A DNA stretch of 7,195 nt from contig JBBRGB010000186.1 of assembly GCA_038241095.1 (NCBI GenBank), positions 1 to 7,195 of the forward strand, read 5' to 3'. The stretch comes from JBBDMX01 sp038241095. Lineage in GTDB: Bacteria; Planctomycetota; Phycisphaerae; Phycisphaerales; Phycisphaeraceae. The position numbers and the translations under genes were made by a program. This document shows positions 5,822 to 7,195 of this stretch, one piece after another. Below the pieces are notes generated by a model, which was given only the letters and a program-made list of their open reading frames with translations, was not told the origin of the DNA and did no database searches. Position 1 is the first letter of the stretch, and the number at the start of each line of letters is the position of its first letter.

Positions 5822-6964
5822 TCATTGAGCCGCGCCGGGCCAGCCGTCGAAGACGAACTTGCCATCCCGGCTGATGACTGCGCCATCGACGGTGATGGTG
5901 CCGCCTTGGCGAAGGTCGCAGACCATGTCCCAGTGCAGGCCGGACTCGTTCTGGTTGCCCGTTTCCGGGTAGCCAGCCCCGACGGCCGCGTGGAACGTGC
6001 CGCCGATCTTTTCGTCAAAGAGCGTGTTCTTGGAATACTGTTGGATTTCGTAGTTGGTGCCGATGGCGATTTCGCCCAGCTTGCGCGCGCCGGGGTCTTG
6101 GTCGAGCATCTGCGTGAGAAAATCCAAGCCCTTGGAAGCGGTGGCCTTGACGACCTTGCCTTTCTCGAAAGTCAGTTCGATGTCGTGGACTTCGTGGCCA
6201 CCATGCACCGCGGGGAAGGAGTAGCGCACGATGCCGTTGGTGCCGCCGTCGGGGGCGTCAAAGTTGGGGCCGGTGAAGACTTCGCCATCGGGGAAATTTT
6301 CGTGGCCGCAACAGTTGATCCAAGTCATGCCCTCGACGTTGACCGTCAGATCGGTGCCGTTGGCGGTCTGGAAGCGGACGACCTTTTTGCCCTGGAGGTA
6401 GTCCACGACTTTCTGCTGCTTGACGGCGATGGCTTTCCACGCCGCGACGGGATCGGGCTTGTCCAAGTGGCCGGCGGAGAAGACGAAGTCTTCGTATTGC
6501 CGCAGACTCATCTCGGCGTCCTGGGCGCTGGCCAGCGTGGGAAACAGCGTGCCAACCCACTTGAGTTGGCCCTTGGCGGCGCGATCCATAAAGACGGAGA
6601 AGATGGGCTTGCGCGCCGCCGAGGCCTTGCTCTGCCGGGAGGGATCGGTGCGGCTTAAGGCCTTGGTGTTGGTCTCGGCCCACAGCCCGATGGAAACATC
6701 GATTTTCTCCACTTCATACTTCGCCAGCGGGCTGACGAACTTGAGTTGATCCTCGCTGGCGAGTTCCATGAACAGGTCGTTGAAACCGTTGGGCTGGCAA
6801 CGCAGATGCGGATGCGCCCCGGCCCGCAACGTGTGCTCGTAAAGGGCTTCGAGCAGGGGCATGGCGACGGGATCGCCACTGATCCGCACCACCTGCCCGG
6901 CTTTGATGCCCGTGGAATAATTCACCAGCACTTGGGCCAGTTTGTCAATTCGAGGATCGCGCAC
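5822..6964 (-). CDS. M29 family metallo-aminopeptidase (AmpS/PepS-like)
   Basis: A 380-residue cytosolic aminopeptidase of family M29, which removes N-terminal residues from peptides using two metal ions. The N-terminal domain starts DPRIDKLAQVLVNYSTGIKAG (3-23), as in most members. The catalytic domain shows the metal-ligand motifs: NFPDGEVFTGP (223-233, Glu228), GEIAIGTN (297-304, Glu298), GGTFHAAVGAGYPETG (321-336, His325 and Tyr332) and SGLHWDMVCDL (341-351, His344 and Asp346). The family is usually about 400 residues, so this one is complete but slightly short. Translation starts at GTG 6964: GGAG (6972-6975) lies seven bases ahead, and residues 2-5 (RDPR) follow the family pattern. A long open frame on the opposite strand (5546-6658) is a shadow of this gene. 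It is the first gene of a presumed operon with the ABC permease and DUF1232 genes; a functional link with them is not evident. Confidence 0.93.
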   Translation of the reverse strand: MRDPRIDKLAQVLVNYSTGIKAGQVVRISGDPVAMPLLEALYEHTLRAGAHPHLRCQPNGFNDLFMELASEDQLKFVSPLAKYEVEKIDVSIGLWAETNTKALSRTDPSRQSKASAARKPIFSVFMDRAAKGQLKWVGTLFPTLASAQDAEMSLRQYEDFVFSAGHLDKPDPVAAWKAIAVKQQKVVDYLQGKKVVRFQTANGTDLTVNVEGMTWINCCGHENFPDGEVFTGPNFDAPDGGTNGIVRYSFPAVHGGHEVHDIELTFEKGKVVKATASKGLDFLTQMLDQDPGARKLGEIAIGTNYEIQQYSKNTLFDEKIGGTFHAAVGAGYPETGNQNESGLHWDMVCDLRQGGTITVDGAVISRDGKFVFDGWPGAAQ

Positions 6965-7013
6965 AAGAGAACTCCGTAAGAGTGAATCCGAGCATGGTAT
7001 CAGGCTCCGCCGT

Positions 7014-7040
7014 CAGAGCCGAGGGGCGTAAGCCGCCGGT
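7014..7040 (+). repeat. GNRA-loop hairpin repeat, copy A
   Basis: A 27-nt copy starting CAGAGCCGAGG with the core GGC-GTAA-GCC. It matches copy B at 22 of 27 positions. It folds into a stem with a GTAA tetraloop, one mismatch and one unpaired A. It lies upstream of the aminopeptidase gene. A separate GGCTC (7003-7007) can also pair with its GAGCC (7016-7020). Confidence 0.8.
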
Positions 7041-7047
7041 GCCTTGT

Positions 7048-7074
7048 CAGAGCCAAAGGGCGTAAGCCCTTGGT
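7048..7074 (+). repeat. GNRA-loop hairpin repeat, copy B
   Basis: The best-paired copy: GGGC-GTAA-GCCC in the centre, extended outward by AA/TT and CC/GG pairs, with one bulged A on the left side. It is a direct repeat of copy A, seven bases apart. Confidence 0.85.
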
Positions 7075-7113
7075 CGATGGTGCAATGGCGTACTTGCGCA
7101 CGGTGACGTCCGT

Positions 7114-7139
7114 CCGCAGGCTCACGCCTTGCGGCTCTG
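7114..7139 (-). repeat. GNRA-loop hairpin repeat, copy C (inverted)
   Basis: Read on the minus strand it starts CAGAGCCGC and has the core GGC-GTGA-GCC, closed by CCGC/GCGG, with one unpaired A on the same side as in the other copies. It faces copies A and B. The sequence between B and C (7075-7113) shows no gene. Confidence 0.8.
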
Positions 7140-7161
7140 ATTGCCACATCGACTCGCGGTC

Positions 7162-7195
7162 TCAATCCAGCAACTGCACCAGGGCCTTGCCCGTC
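7162..7195 (-). CDS. C-terminal end of an unidentified gene (5' part beyond the window)
   Basis: The last visible codons on the minus strand read TGKALVQLLD followed by TGA at 7164-7162. The phase with an amphipathic end and a stop, placed just before a repeat-filled gap, looks like a real gene terminus, and its direction agrees with all other genes. Ten residues are too few to name a family. An ending like GKALVQLL occurs in oxidoreductases, for example, but that is only a guess. Confidence 0.35.
   Translation of the reverse strand, partial: TGKALVQLLD

Noticed and set aside
5546..6658. Long plus-strand open frame (370 codons) opposite the aminopeptidase and ABC permease genes
   Set aside because: It shows no recognisable domain and has the composition of an antisense shadow in GC-rich DNA. 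Both opposing genes have clear family motifs.
6976..7013. Promoter for the aminopeptidase operon
   Set aside because: Only a weak -10-like hexamer (4 of 6) was found, with no convincing -35 at the right spacing.

Overview
The window is a GC-rich (roughly 60% or more), gene-dense stretch of bacterial chromosome. Every gene I can support lies on the minus strand, so transcription runs from the right end to the left. The many short dispersed palindromes of the GAGCC...GTAAGC... type, together with the flavour of the proteins, suggest a member of the Planctomycetota, perhaps a Phycisphaerae-like lineage. That assignment rests on remembered family patterns, not on a search.

Layout in transcription order, from right to left. 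(1) The last ten codons of an unidentified gene (7162-7195). (2) An intergenic stretch carrying three GNRA-loop hairpin repeats (7014-7139). (3) A tight run of three genes: an M29 metallo-aminopeptidase (5822-6964, GTG start), an ABC-2 type permease without its ATPase (4994-5797), and a small DUF1232/YkvA-like membrane protein (4690-4986). After an 86-bp gap with a small hairpin comes a PLP-dependent cysteine desulfurase-like protein (3326-4603) with an extra internal segment. (4) A 235-bp gap with two long, nearly perfect inverted repeat copies and a plausible sigma70-like promoter. (5) A translationally coupled pair: a radical SAM protein with a C-terminal helix-hairpin-helix (1840-3090) and a DUF4130 protein (1049-1840), overlapping in TGATG. 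(6) A 173-bp gap with further repeat copies. (7) The N-terminal two thirds or so of a GT4-type glycosyltransferase that runs off the left edge (1-875).

The most interesting module is the radical SAM + DUF4130 pair. It is a known but biochemically uncharacterised gene pair, thought to act in DNA modification or repair because the DUF4130 domain is often fused to a UdgX-type uracil-DNA glycosylase domain. The DUF4130 protein here resembles that fused form, yet it stops right after DUF4130 and no glycosylase domain follows in the window. The second theme is the repeats. They occupy all three larger intergenic gaps and are absent from the short gaps within presumed operons. At each site at least two copies face each other, and the copies at the right end differ by changes that preserve base pairing. 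They therefore look like structured elements marking transcription-unit boundaries. No tRNA, rRNA, CRISPR array or transposase was seen.
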